Shown here in pieces: positions 9,631 to 19,649 of a DNA stretch of 64,000 nucleotides; position 1 is the stretch's first letter, and each line of letters begins with the position of its first letter. The notes beneath the pieces were generated by a model. It worked only from the letters and a program-made list of their open reading frames with translations, had not been told where the DNA came from and searched no databases. Both the position numbers and the translations under genes were made by a program. The stretch lies in the NCBI GenBank assembly GCA_964528535.1, contig CAZGSQ010000005.1, positions 7,646 through 71,645 on the forward strand, in the 5' to 3' direction. Source of the stretch: CAINVV01 sp964528535 (lineage in GTDB: Bacteria; Bacteroidota; Bacteroidia; Bacteroidales; Prolixibacteraceae).

Positions 9631-10047
9631 ATGAAATCGATTACAACCGCGTGGCTCAAGATTCATCAATCCTCAGAATATGAGACACAAATCATCGAAC
9701 AGTTGCTGGAGATAAAACAGAATTCAAATCCGTTGGGTCAACAAAAGCTAAATGAATTAATTGCCGACTACAAAAGAATTTCATGCCATACCAATTGGGA
9801 TGATTTTGAAAATTTGTTTGAGTATGTATACAGCTCTTTCAATGAAAAACTCAACAAGCTTTACCCGACCCTGACCAAAAACGAGCGCAAAATTTGTGCC
9901 TTCCTGAAACTGAACCTGAGCAACAAGGAGATCTCTCAAATTACTTTTCAATCGGATGAAGCCTTGAAAAAAGCACGCCTTCGGTTGCGTCAGAAACTTG
10001 GCATTGGAAGGGAGACCAATTTGGTAGCCTTTCTGCAGAATATTTAG
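9631..10047 (+). CDS. Solitary LuxR-like HTH protein, paralogue of the TPR-PAS-HTH C-terminus
   Basis: 138 residues that align over almost their full length with the last ~135 residues of the protein at 6794. Shared segments include KICAFLKLN, EIAQITFQSDEALKKAR (here EISQITFQSDEALKKAR) and RLRQKL, and both end FLQNI. No sensor domain, signal peptide or membrane helix is present, so it would act as a free cytoplasmic DNA-binding or dimerising protein. It has its own promoter with the TGTCC-box at 9487. The next gene, encoding the giant surface protein, has the same box. It could be an activator, an antagonist forming mixed dimers with the full-length regulator, or a leftover of a duplication. 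The intact frame and its promoter favour a working gene. Confidence 0.75.
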   Translation: MKSITTAWLKIHQSSEYETQIIEQLLEIKQNSNPLGQQKLNELIADYKRISCHTNWDDFENLFEYVYSSFNEKLNKLYPTLTKNERKICAFLKLNLSNKEISQITFQSDEALKKARLRLRQKLGIGRETNLVAFLQNI

Positions 10048-10178
10048 GTTACTGCCTCTCCTCAAAGGACTCTTTCGACGGTTGAATCAGCACAAGGATT
10101 TTGAATTGGTTATGGAAACTATATTTAATTGCATGATATACAAGATTTTAAAATACTGCTTCGAATTTATTTTAGAAT

Positions 10179-10236
10179 TGTCCACTTTTTGTCCCATGGC
10201 ATTTTTGCCTGCTTTGGCGGGGGTGGATTAGTTTTG
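10179..10236 (+). promoter_or_regulatory. Promoter with upstream TGTCC-box, driving the giant T9SS protein gene
   Basis: TGTCCACTTTTTGTC (10179-10193), 10 bp, TTTG (10204-10207), 21 bp, TAGTTTTG (10229-10236). Box, spacings and the -7 form TAGnTTTG equal those of the promoter at 9487. Here the box is a full direct repeat TGTCC-ACTTTT-TGTCC. The start codon at 10307 is 70 bp downstream. Confidence 0.75.
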
Positions 10237-10306
10237 CCCATGCAAGTTTGACAAGCAAGGAGTGTCCGAAAATCCTCAAAAGAGTAGGAACGTAAAATTT
10301 ATTGGA

Positions 10307-13300
10307 ATGAAAAAGATTCAGTGCGGTTTTTTGATGTTGTTTCTGATGGTATTTTGGAATAGTCAGTTAAATGCCCAGATGAGCAATTATTCATTTGGCC
10401 AACAAACGGGACAGACCTATTCCGCTATAACCGGCGGGACTGTTTTATCGCCTGACAATGCCGATGATTATTTTGTTAGCGCAATTCCCATCGGTTTTTC
10501 CTTTAAATTCAACGGTACGGATTATACAATGTTCGGGGCTTGTACCAATGGTTTCATAGGTTTTGGCGCTGCAGCTTTATCTCCACTATACTATTACATT
10601 TTGGAGAATGTTACTTCCGGAAATGTCATTTCTGCTTTCGGATATGATCTTTATATGTTGCCATCCAGTGAATTGATGTACAAAACGGAAGGAATTGCCC
10701 CAAACAGGGTTTTAACGGTACAATACAAGAATTTTACCATGTTTGGTGACAATAACCCAATTCTGAATTTTCAAATAAAGCTTTTAGAAACCACCAATCA
10801 AATAAAATTGTGTTACGGTGCGATGAGCAACATCAATGCTACCTATTTGCCGGAAGTAGGTATGACAGGAACTTCAAATGCGGACTTGGTGTGTCGCACG
10901 ACAACAAGCAATTGGACCGCAACAACCAGTTCGACCAGCAGTGCAACCTGCACTTTTTCTGCAGGTGTATATCCGCCCAATGGATTGGTTTTTGTCTATT
11001 CGTCCATCCCTGTGCCTGTTGCAACTTCAGCAACCGCCATTACTACTGCGGGTTTTACCACCAACTGGGGTTCGGTTTCAGATGTCACAAGTTATATCCT
11101 TGAAGTCTCGGCAGATAATTTCGCCACACAAATCACAGGTTCCCCGTTTACGATTGCAGCACCCGCTGTTACCAAGGGCATCACAGGACTGGGTGCAGGA
11201 ACTTTATACAAATACAGGGTTAAAGTTGTCAATTCCAAGGGAACAGGTGAACCCAGCAACGTTGTGAGTGTATCTACACTACCGGTATCTCCAATTGCCT
11301 CCGCAGCAACGAGTGTTAATACAGGCGGTTTCACTGCCAATTGGAGTGTTGTGACCGGTGCCACGAGTTATTCACTTTACGTTTCGGCAGATAATTTTGT
11401 CACACAAATAGCAGGTTCACCATTTGCAATTTCAGCGCCAACTGTGACCAAAGTGATTACTGGCCTGGCAGCCGGGACTGCCTATAAATACAAAGTAAAG
11501 GCAGTAAATTCGGGTGGTTCAGGGGATGATAGCAATGTAGTGGATGTGACCACACCAACACCACCTTCCGTCACCTCCTTTTCTCCTGGGACAGCAGCCG
11601 CAGGTACTACGGTAACTATTACCGGAACGGATCTTGTTGGGGCAACTGCTGTTAGTTTTGGTGGAACTTCTGCTACTTCGTTCACGGTAGTTTCGTCCAC
11701 GAGTGTCACTGCAGTAGTTGCCTCCGGGACTTCTGGAAGCGTGAGTGTGACTACTCCGGGAGGAACAGCCGCTCGTACCGGGTTCACTTTTGTACCGGCC
11801 CCTACTGTCAGCTCTTTTTCCCCGGCATCAGCAACGACCCAACAAACGGTCGTGATAACAGGTTCAGGTTTTACTGGTGCAACAGCAGTTACTTTTGGTG
11901 GTTCGGCACCGAGTTCGTTTACCGTAGTCTCTTCGACGAGTATTTCGGCTGTAGTTGCCAATGGTACCTCTGGTAGCGTGAGTGTTACCACATTGGGCGG
12001 CTCGGCCAGCAAGACTGGATTCACATTTAACCCCTGTTTGCAAATAACTGCCCCGGCAGACATTACGGTGAATGTTGCTTCGGGAGCCAATGGTGCAGTG
12101 GTCAACTATTCTACCCCGGTTGGGACCAATCCCTGCGGTTACTATCAAAGTTTTGGATACACGGGATCTGGGCAAACCTATTATGTGCCTGAAGGCATCT
12201 ATTCAATTAATTACGATCTGGGTGGAGGGGCAGGAGGTTCAGGAATCTGGCCCTATTCAGATCCAAATACCGGACAATACCTTGGTGTGTATTACGATAT
12301 CCTCGGAGGCTATGGTGGAAATATCACCGGGACACTTGCTGTTACGCCGGGTACAACCATTAATGTTTTTGTTGGCGACAGAGGTCAATCCCCACATTAC
12401 AGCAATTCAGGATCGAGCTACAATGGTGGTGGAAATATGGGTGCTATCTCGGGCGGCAATCTTTATGCTTTTGGTGGTCATGGCGGGGGTGCTACGGATC
12501 TTCGTATCGGTGGTACAGCGTTAACAAACAGGGTCGCGGTAGCCGGTGGCGGTGGCGGTGGAGGCGGTGGAGCCTCCCCTAATAGTTATTACACTGCTGG
12601 AGGCCCGGGTGGTGGACTTACCGGAGGATCAGGATATGGACAGTCACCCAATGGTGGCGGAGCAGGATCGCAAATTGCCGGTGGTATTGCGGGAGGTGGA
12701 GGCGTATGTCCGAGCACTACCGCAGGAACCTTAGGCATTGGTGGAGACGGTGGAAGTTCGCCCGGAAATGGGAATGGACCAGGTAATCCCGGTGGTGGTG
12801 GCGGTGGTGGTTACTACGGTGGTGGCGGCGGTTACTGGGGCGGCGGCGGTGGCGGCAGCAACTACCCAACTGCCGGTACCCAGGGCACAAACAGTAGCTC
12901 CGGTTATGCAACCATTGGCTATACGCTGGGAGGTGTTCCAAATACTACCAGAACTGCTGGCCTGGCCAGTGGAGCTACATTTCCATTGGGCACGACCACA
13001 GTTACTTATATAGTTACAGACGGACTTGGAAATTCCAAATCTGCTACTTTTAGGGTGACTGTAAACAGAATTCCGGCCATTACAGATTTTACTCCCGTAA
13101 TTTCTTCCCAGGGACAAACTGTAACCATTACAGGCACAGATTTCACAGGAGCTACTGCCGTTAGTTTTGGCGGCACTCCGGCAACTTCTTTCACGGTAGT
13201 TTCTTCTACCACCATAACCGCCGTCGTTGGAGCAGGTGCATCAGGAAGTATCAATGTTACCACTGCAGGAGGTACTGCTTCCAAGTCAGGATTCACCTGG

Positions 13301-16300
13301 ACGATATTACCAACTCCAACCATTTCATCGGTTTCGGTGCCGGCCGACGGAACCTACCTGCCGGGAGGGAACCTCGACTTTACTGTCAATTACAGTGAGA
13401 ATGTTTTCGTGAATACAGGAGGTGGCATACCTGCCATTCCCGTTACGCTGAATACAGGAGGAACTGTTCCTGCCGGATACATCAGCGGTAGCGGCACACA
13501 GCACCTTTTGTTCAGATATACTGTGGCCACAGGGGATCTGGATATGGATGGTATTGTGACCGGATCCTCCATTGTGAAGAATGGTGGAACAATGAAAAGT
13601 AATTTGGGCCAGGATGCCAGTCTTGTCCTTGCTGGCGTCAATAGTACGGCCAATGTAAAAGTGGATGGAGTGGCTCCTACGGCAATCTTTTCGTTTGGCA
13701 GCAATGCAATGAAAATCGGAGAATCAATGGTCGTAACCATTACCTTTTCTGAAGCCGTAACCGGATTTTCCAACGCAAACCTTACTGTTCCGAATGGTAC
13801 CCTGGATGGTGTCAGCTCAGCAGATGGCGGTACCACATGGACAGGAACCTTCACGCCATTGTCCAATCTGGAAAATGCAGTGAATCAGATTGTACTTGAC
13901 TATTCAGGTATTGCCGACCTGTTGGGAAACAGTAGCACAGGCACCATCAACTCCCCCAATTTTAGTATTGACACCAAACGTCCGACTGTCACACTTGTTC
14001 CGGCAGCTACCGCCGGCGGAGATGCATTTGTCAATGCTGCTGAAAAGGCAGCAGGCTTCAACGTCGTTGCGCAAAGCAGCGAGTCAAACGGAAGGCTTTA
14101 TGTTGTTCCTTCAACAACAGCAAACAATTTGGCTGCCATTACCTCTGCTTCAATAGGAAGTGCAGTCTCAGCCGGCGCCAATGTCAATACCACCATCGCC
14201 ATTTCGGCCAACAATTCCGGCATTACCGACGGTACATCTTACAAGGTATATGCCATCGACGGAGCCGGCAACATCTCCTTGCTGTCGGATCCGGCCTTTT
14301 CTACAGACCTATCTGTTCCTGACGCTCCTGTCGTCACTGGACCTTCCAACGGATTCAGCAGCAACGACAACAAACCTTCTTTAAGTGGAACGGCAGAGGC
14401 AAACAGCAGGGTTACAGTTTTTGTTGACGGTGTTGCCAATGGCACTACCACAGCGGACGCTACCGGAAACTGGTCCTATGCTCCGGCTGTTGGTTTAAGC
14501 GACGGATCCCATGCTTTTAGGGCAATTTGTGCTGATGCCGCCGGAAACAGCAGTGTCAGTTCCGGCACGACCAACATTGTTGTCGATACAACTCCACCAA
14601 CTGTTTCATCTGTCGCCGTGCCGGCAAACGGGACCTTCACATTGGGCCAAAACCTGGATTTTACGGTAAATTTCACCGAAACTGTGCTGGTGTCGGGAGG
14701 AATACCCTACCTGACACTGACCATTGGCGGAAACACTGTACATGCCAATTACCTCTCAGGTTCAGGATCAGCTAACCTTGTTTTCCGTTATACAACCACA
14801 TCAGGAGACCTTGATACGGATGGCATAGCCATTGGCCCGACCATTTCTCCCAATGGAAGCACCATCAGGGACGTAGCCGGAAACGGTTCTATCCTGACAT
14901 TGAATGGCATGGGCAATACGTCCAATGTGAAAGTGGATGCCATTGTCTTACCAACTACGCAATCTTCAGAACTTCACTTTTCAGATGTTCAGCGCAACAG
15001 TTTCAACATCGGATGGACCAATGGGGATGGTGCCGGAAGAGTCGTGTTTGTAAAGGCCTCCGATACAGGCACTACCAATCCTTTCAACAATACTTACTAT
15101 CTGGCAGATGCTGTTTTCACAGGTGGATCACAAATTGGCAGCGGCTGGTATTGCATCTACAATGGTACCGGATCGAGTGTCACATTGACCGGTCTCGCGA
15201 TGGGGACAAGCTATATCGCACAGGTTTTTGAATACAATGGTCCGGCTGGTTCTGAGAAATATCTCACGGCAACGGCAGTTAACAATCCAAAGAGTCAAAT
15301 GACGCTTTTCTGCATCAATCCTTCCAGTGGCGGTACGATCGGGACAGATCAGATTGGATGTACCCCATTCGATCCGCTTGAACTGACAAATTTGCTCTTA
15401 CCTTCCGGAAATACAGGTACCCTCGAATACAAATGGCAAGTCTCTTCGACGAGCAGTAGTTCCGGCTTTGTCGATATTGCCGGCAGCAATTCTGCTTCCT
15501 TTGATCCTGGCCCGATTGCGGTAACTTCCTGGTACAGGAGGCTTGCACGTGTCTCGTGCATGGGTGACTGGACAGGTGCCATAGCTTCCAATGTGGTGAA
15601 AATTAGCCTTAGTCCTGTTTCGGTGGGTGGAGATGTTACTGGAGGCTTCAATGCCATCACCTATGGTTCGACCACCGGAATCATGACACTGGTGGGAGAG
15701 ACCGGTACCATCCTGAAGTGGCAAAAAAGAGTTGGTGCAGGTAACTGGACTGACATGGCCACAGCTGCAGGAACTTACTCCGAAACGCCTGTATCGGCAG
15801 GGACATGGCAATACCGTGCCCAGGTGAAAAGTGGTCCTTGTTCGGAAGCTTTTTCCAACCCGATGAGCATCGTAGTGTCTCCCAAAAGTCTGACAATTAA
15901 GGCTGAAGACAAATCTAAGATATACGATGGAGCCTATTATACTCCCTTTACAGTTACTTACAACGGTTTTGTCCCGGGTGAAAATCAGGCGGTCCTCAGC
16001 GGAGTGCTCTCCTTTACCGGTACTGCAGCCAACACTGCCGATGCGGGAACAAACTATGTGATCACACCGGGTGGATTGACCTCCGGAAACTACAACATAT
16101 CATTTGTGTCAGGGATCCTGAATATTGATCGAAAGGAACTGACCATCACAGCGACAGGTCCATCCAAAGATTATGGTACGCTCCTCGAAGCGGGAAAAAG
16201 TTCAACAAATTTTATTTCAACTGCTACTGAAGTATGGTCAGAAGTTGTGACACAGGTAGTTCTTACCCCTGATGCAACCGGGAGCTCTCCTACAACGGCG

Positions 16301-19300
16301 GCAGGAAAGACCTATGTCGTCGCTCCCTCTCTTGCGACAGGCACAGGCGGTTTCAAGGAGAGCAATTACAAGATCAATTACGTGCCATTCAGAGGTGTGA
16401 CATCAAAAAGGGCACTGATGATTTCGGCCGACAACAAATCCAAAAATTATGGCGCTCCGATGCCAATCCTCACTATTGGATATGCAGGCCTCGTCAATGG
16501 AGATTCGATGCCGGTCACTGCGCCTTCCATCACTACAACTGCTGTTGCTTCAAGCCCCGCAGGATCTTATACGATCAGTGTCGTTGGAGCAGATGACCCC
16601 AACTACGCAATCAGTTATACCAGTGGGGTTTTGAAGATTGACAAGGTTCCCCTGGCTGTCGTTGCCGATTTCAAGTCGAAAAATTATGGTGCAGAGCTTC
16701 CAATACTTACTTTTCAATACATTGGATTGGTGAATGGAAATGAAGCTCCGACAACAGCGGCCCAGGTTAAAACCTTGGCAACTTCCTCAAGTCCGGCAGG
16801 ATCATATCCAATTGTCGTCTCCGGTGCTGCCGATCCAAACTATTCTATCACCTGCACCAATGCTGTATTGACAGTGAACAAAGTTCCACTGATGATTGAT
16901 GTTGACAATTTATCGAAGAATTATGGAGCCGCTCTTCCGGTCTTGCATGTTACTTATTCGGGTCTTGTGAATGGAGATACTGCCCCGGCTACACCTCCAT
17001 CCCTCTTTACGTTGGCCAATCTATCAAGTCCTGTCGCGACCTATCCCATTACGGCATATGGCGCTGCTGATCCAAACTATACCATCAGTTACACCATGGG
17101 TGCATTAACAGTTAACAAAGTGCCGTTGCTGGTAGTTGCTGAAAACAAGTCCAAAGCCTATGGAGCTGCACTTCCCATGCTTACGGTGAGCTATTCAGGT
17201 CTGGTAAATGGAAACAGAGCGCCGGCCATTTTGCCTGTTCTGGGCACAACGGCCACGGCGTCGAGTCCTGTGGCAAATTATCCAATCACTGCCTCAGGCG
17301 CTTCTGATCCAAACTACTCGATCAGCTATGCTTCGGGTACCTTAAATGTCGAAAAAATGCCGTTGATGGTTGTTGTTGATGGTCAAACCAAGAGTTATGG
17401 CGCCGCGCTTCCTCCGCTGACAGTTTTCTATATTGGATTGGTGAATGGAAACAAAGCTCCCATTACATTGCCTTCGGTAAGCACTACCGCGTTAGCTACC
17501 AGCCCAGTCGGATCTTATCCGATAACTGCCTCAGGAGCTGCCGATCCCAATTACACGATTACATACAGTCCGGCTGTTTTAACAGTCAGCAAGGTGTCGC
17601 TGATCATTGCTGCCGAAAACAAATCGAAGAGTTATGGTGCAGAAATACCAACCTTAACATTCAGCTATTCAGGTTTGGTAAATGGAAATGTTTCACCTTC
17701 CACAGTACCAGTTGTCAGTACAACGGCAACTGCCTCCAGCCCTGTTTCGAATTATCCGATCACGGTTTCGGGAGCAGCCGATCCAAACTATATTATCAGT
17801 TATGTTCCTGGAATAATGATTGTTAACAAAGTAGCATTGGTGGTTTCTGCGGATGATAAGTCCAAAATGTATGGCGCTCCAAATCCTGAGCTTACCTTTA
17901 CCTGCAAAGGCTTGGTCAATGGAGACAAGGCACCTGCCAAACTGCCGGTTGTTGCGACAAGCGCGATAGTTTCAAGTCCTGTTTCCACTTACCCAATCAT
18001 GGCCACGGGTGCATCCGATCCGAACTACACCATCAATTATTCGATTGGAATTCTCACTGTGAAGAAGGTGGCATTGAAGGTTACGGCTGATGCTCAATCG
18101 AAAGTTTACGGAGAAACAGATCCCCGCTTCACCTATAGTTCTGCCCCGGCTTTGTCAGGAAATGATAGCTTTACCGGTGATCTGGGCCGCGATTACGGAG
18201 AGAACGTGGGATCCTATGCCATCGGCATTGGAACCTTGAGCGCAGGGTTGAATTATGATCTCACTTTTGAAGGTAAGATGCTGAACATTACCTCAAAAAC
18301 CTTGACTGTCACCAATACCATCCTGAATACCTCAAAAACCTACAATGGATCAACTTCGGCCAATGTGGTACCTGGTACATTGCAGGGCGTTACCCAGGCG
18401 GATCAATACAGCATTGGCATATCCGCTGTGGCCAATTATGCTGACAAGAACATTGGAACAAACAAGTCCATCCATGTAGCATATTCGTTAACTGGTTTAC
18501 ATGTTGATAATTACATTAAGCCTTCGGACTATTCTGTCACAAATGGAGAAATTGTGGCCAGGCAACTGACCGTTTCGAATACGGTAGTAGCAACCGACAA
18601 AATGGTGGATGGCAATACCTTGGCCGCCGTTCAGGCGGTAGGCACCTTGTCGGGAGTAGATGCCGGTGATGCAAATATCGTCAATGTGAAGGCAATTGCG
18701 AATTACAGTGATGCCACTGCAGGAGCCTCAAAGACTATCACGGTAGTTTATACACTGGGAGGAAGTGGATCAGGCAATTACATTGGCCCCGTCAATTTGC
18801 TCATTACTGGTGCCAGGATCTCTGAAAAGGTTGTGATTCAAGCCACTTTGTCTTCCACCCCCGGGTGTCAGGGTTCCAATCTGGAACTGAATTATACAGT
18901 TGTCAATGGAAGTCCTGTCCAATACCAGATTGTTTTCGGAGACAAGGCCCTGCAGGCAGGTTTTCAGCCTACTACCTTCCTTAACCTTCCGGCTACGGGC
19001 AACAGTGGAACGGTCCCAATCACCGTACCTCCTGATATCAAGTATGGAAGCTACCAGGCTACCATTCAGTTCCGGAATGCCTTGGGTGTTGTAAGCGATT
19101 TGTACACCTTCACATTTGTCGTGAATGTTCCAGCAGATTACATTGTTCCCAAATTCGATGATGTGATCCTGTGCAACAATGAAACAAATAATTTCGTTGC
19201 TTTTCAGTGGTACAAAAATGGGTTACCCATTGCTGATGCTACCAAACAGTATTACAGCGATCCCGAAGGTCTGGTCGGAGCCTATTCCGTGAAGTTGCAA

Positions 19301-19618
19301 ATGGCCAATGGCCAGGAAATATATACATGCCCCAAGTCGCTGAATATCCCATTGAAGAAGAAGGTCACCGTCAGTGTATTTCCAAACCCTGTCAAAGTCA
19401 ATCAGGCAAGTACCGTGAAAATCGCAGGATTGAGCGAACAAGAGCTACAGGGCGCAGTCATGCATATTTACAACATTCAGGGTGTCAGGGTTTTTACTAC
19501 CGCGAAAGTTGAACTGGAAAATTCTGTCAACCTGCAAAATCTGGATGGAGTTTACATGGGCCACATCCTGACGGCAACAGGCAGCGACTACACCTATCGA
19601 CTTTTGTTAATTAAATAA
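10307..19618 (+). CDS. Giant multidomain surface protein with T9SS C-terminal sorting domain
   Basis: 3103 residues. The ATG at 10307 gives a clean signal peptide (MKKIQCGFLMLFLMVFWN...NAQ); an upstream GTG at 10262 would only add 15 polar residues. Approximate order: N-terminal domain 25-235; two FN3 (236-413); two IPT/TIG (419-574); a HYR-like domain split by a Gly-rich insert (577-920); a third IPT/TIG (924-998); several bacterial Ig-like domains (1003-1545), including two copies of the unit starting near SVSVPADGTY and SVAVPANGTF; FN3- and Ig-like regions (1548-1860); about ten MBG repeats (1861-2662); two YDG-like repeats (2663-2836); a further region; and a T9SS type A sorting domain (about 3018-3103, VSVFPNPVK). 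It is exported by T9SS and probably anchored to the surface or released. A role as adhesin or matrix protein is inference. No catalytic domain is recognised. Confidence 0.9.
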   Translation: MKKIQCGFLMLFLMVFWNSQLNAQMSNYSFGQQTGQTYSAITGGTVLSPDNADDYFVSAIPIGFSFKFNGTDYTMFGACTNGFIGFGAAALSPLYYYILENVTSGNVISAFGYDLYMLPSSELMYKTEGIAPNRVLTVQYKNFTMFGDNNPILNFQIKLLETTNQIKLCYGAMSNINATYLPEVGMTGTSNADLVCRTTTSNWTATTSSTSSATCTFSAGVYPPNGLVFVYSSIPVPVATSATAITTAGFTTNWGSVSDVTSYILEVSADNFATQITGSPFTIAAPAVTKGITGLGAGTLYKYRVKVVNSKGTGEPSNVVSVSTLPVSPIASAATSVNTGGFTANWSVVTGATSYSLYVSADNFVTQIAGSPFAISAPTVTKVITGLAAGTAYKYKVKAVNSGGSGDDSNVVDVTTPTPPSVTSFSPGTAAAGTTVTITGTDLVGATAVSFGGTSATSFTVVSSTSVTAVVASGTSGSVSVTTPGGTAARTGFTFVPAPTVSSFSPASATTQQTVVITGSGFTGATAVTFGGSAPSSFTVVSSTSISAVVANGTSGSVSVTTLGGSASKTGFTFNPCLQITAPADITVNVASGANGAVVNYSTPVGTNPCGYYQSFGYTGSGQTYYVPEGIYSINYDLGGGAGGSGIWPYSDPNTGQYLGVYYDILGGYGGNITGTLAVTPGTTINVFVGDRGQSPHYSNSGSSYNGGGNMGAISGGNLYAFGGHGGGATDLRIGGTALTNRVAVAGGGGGGGGGASPNSYYTAGGPGGGLTGGSGYGQSPNGGGAGSQIAGGIAGGGGVCPSTTAGTLGIGGDGGSSPGNGNGPGNPGGGGGGGYYGGGGGYWGGGGGGSNYPTAGTQGTNSSSGYATIGYTLGGVPNTTRTAGLASGATFPLGTTTVTYIVTDGLGNSKSATFRVTVNRIPAITDFTPVISSQGQTVTITGTDFTGATAVSFGGTPATSFTVVSSTTITAVVGAGASGSINVTTAGGTASKSGFTWTILPTPTISSVSVPADGTYLPGGNLDFTVNYSENVFVNTGGGIPAIPVTLNTGGTVPAGYISGSGTQHLLFRYTVATGDLDMDGIVTGSSIVKNGGTMKSNLGQDASLVLAGVNSTANVKVDGVAPTAIFSFGSNAMKIGESMVVTITFSEAVTGFSNANLTVPNGTLDGVSSADGGTTWTGTFTPLSNLENAVNQIVLDYSGIADLLGNSSTGTINSPNFSIDTKRPTVTLVPAATAGGDAFVNAAEKAAGFNVVAQSSESNGRLYVVPSTTANNLAAITSASIGSAVSAGANVNTTIAISANNSGITDGTSYKVYAIDGAGNISLLSDPAFSTDLSVPDAPVVTGPSNGFSSNDNKPSLSGTAEANSRVTVFVDGVANGTTTADATGNWSYAPAVGLSDGSHAFRAICADAAGNSSVSSGTTNIVVDTTPPTVSSVAVPANGTFTLGQNLDFTVNFTETVLVSGGIPYLTLTIGGNTVHANYLSGSGSANLVFRYTTTSGDLDTDGIAIGPTISPNGSTIRDVAGNGSILTLNGMGNTSNVKVDAIVLPTTQSSELHFSDVQRNSFNIGWTNGDGAGRVVFVKASDTGTTNPFNNTYYLADAVFTGGSQIGSGWYCIYNGTGSSVTLTGLAMGTSYIAQVFEYNGPAGSEKYLTATAVNNPKSQMTLFCINPSSGGTIGTDQIGCTPFDPLELTNLLLPSGNTGTLEYKWQVSSTSSSSGFVDIAGSNSASFDPGPIAVTSWYRRLARVSCMGDWTGAIASNVVKISLSPVSVGGDVTGGFNAITYGSTTGIMTLVGETGTILKWQKRVGAGNWTDMATAAGTYSETPVSAGTWQYRAQVKSGPCSEAFSNPMSIVVSPKSLTIKAEDKSKIYDGAYYTPFTVTYNGFVPGENQAVLSGVLSFTGTAANTADAGTNYVITPGGLTSGNYNISFVSGILNIDRKELTITATGPSKDYGTLLEAGKSSTNFISTATEVWSEVVTQVVLTPDATGSSPTTAAGKTYVVAPSLATGTGGFKESNYKINYVPFRGVTSKRALMISADNKSKNYGAPMPILTIGYAGLVNGDSMPVTAPSITTTAVASSPAGSYTISVVGADDPNYAISYTSGVLKIDKVPLAVVADFKSKNYGAELPILTFQYIGLVNGNEAPTTAAQVKTLATSSSPAGSYPIVVSGAADPNYSITCTNAVLTVNKVPLMIDVDNLSKNYGAALPVLHVTYSGLVNGDTAPATPPSLFTLANLSSPVATYPITAYGAADPNYTISYTMGALTVNKVPLLVVAENKSKAYGAALPMLTVSYSGLVNGNRAPAILPVLGTTATASSPVANYPITASGASDPNYSISYASGTLNVEKMPLMVVVDGQTKSYGAALPPLTVFYIGLVNGNKAPITLPSVSTTALATSPVGSYPITASGAADPNYTITYSPAVLTVSKVSLIIAAENKSKSYGAEIPTLTFSYSGLVNGNVSPSTVPVVSTTATASSPVSNYPITVSGAADPNYIISYVPGIMIVNKVALVVSADDKSKMYGAPNPELTFTCKGLVNGDKAPAKLPVVATSAIVSSPVSTYPIMATGASDPNYTINYSIGILTVKKVALKVTADAQSKVYGETDPRFTYSSAPALSGNDSFTGDLGRDYGENVGSYAIGIGTLSAGLNYDLTFEGKMLNITSKTLTVTNTILNTSKTYNGSTSANVVPGTLQGVTQADQYSIGISAVANYADKNIGTNKSIHVAYSLTGLHVDNYIKPSDYSVTNGEIVARQLTVSNTVVATDKMVDGNTLAAVQAVGTLSGVDAGDANIVNVKAIANYSDATAGASKTITVVYTLGGSGSGNYIGPVNLLITGARISEKVVIQATLSSTPGCQGSNLELNYTVVNGSPVQYQIVFGDKALQAGFQPTTFLNLPATGNSGTVPITVPPDIKYGSYQATIQFRNALGVVSDLYTFTFVVNVPADYIVPKFDDVILCNNETNNFVAFQWYKNGLPIADATKQYYSDPEGLVGAYSVKLQMANGQEIYTCPKSLNIPLKKKVTVSVFPNPVKVNQASTVKIAGLSEQELQGAVMHIYNIQGVRVFTTAKVELENSVNLQNLDGVYMGHILTATGSDYTYRLLLIK
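12136..12930 (+). other. Glycine-rich insert inside the HYR-like domain of the giant protein
   Basis: About 265 residues very rich in Gly, Ser, Tyr and Asn (for example VAGGGGGGGGGASPNS). They contain NVFVGDRGQ and GGGATDLRIGG motifs typical of the PF12810-type Gly-rich domain. It sits between the first strand half of a HYR domain (ITAPADITVNVASGANGAVV) and its second half (GTTTVTYIVTDGLGN), so it looks inserted into a surface loop. Confidence 0.6.
16415..18073 (+). repeat. Seven MBG repeat units with an exact 237-bp period
   Basis: The conserved LxxxAxxKSKxYGA motif starts at 16415, 16652, 16889, 17126, 17363, 17600, 17837 and again at 18074. Every step is exactly 237 bp (79 residues). Units share LVNG, SSP, YPI and ADPNY landmarks but differ widely in the rest, so there has been no recent copy-number change or homogenisation. 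Less regular MBG-like units precede (from about 15888) and follow. Confidence 0.85.
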
Positions 19619-19649
19619 ATTTCAAATCGGGAAAAACCTGGTAAGAAGG

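Noticed and set aside
6794..10047. Classic two-component system
   Set aside because: No histidine kinase or receiver domain was found. The proteins are one-component TPR-PAS-HTH and HTH-only regulators.
12072..13323. Several open frames in other frames and on the minus strand inside the giant gene
   Set aside because: The Gly-rich and Ser/Thr-rich coding sequence lacks stops in other frames by composition; no leader or motif supports them.
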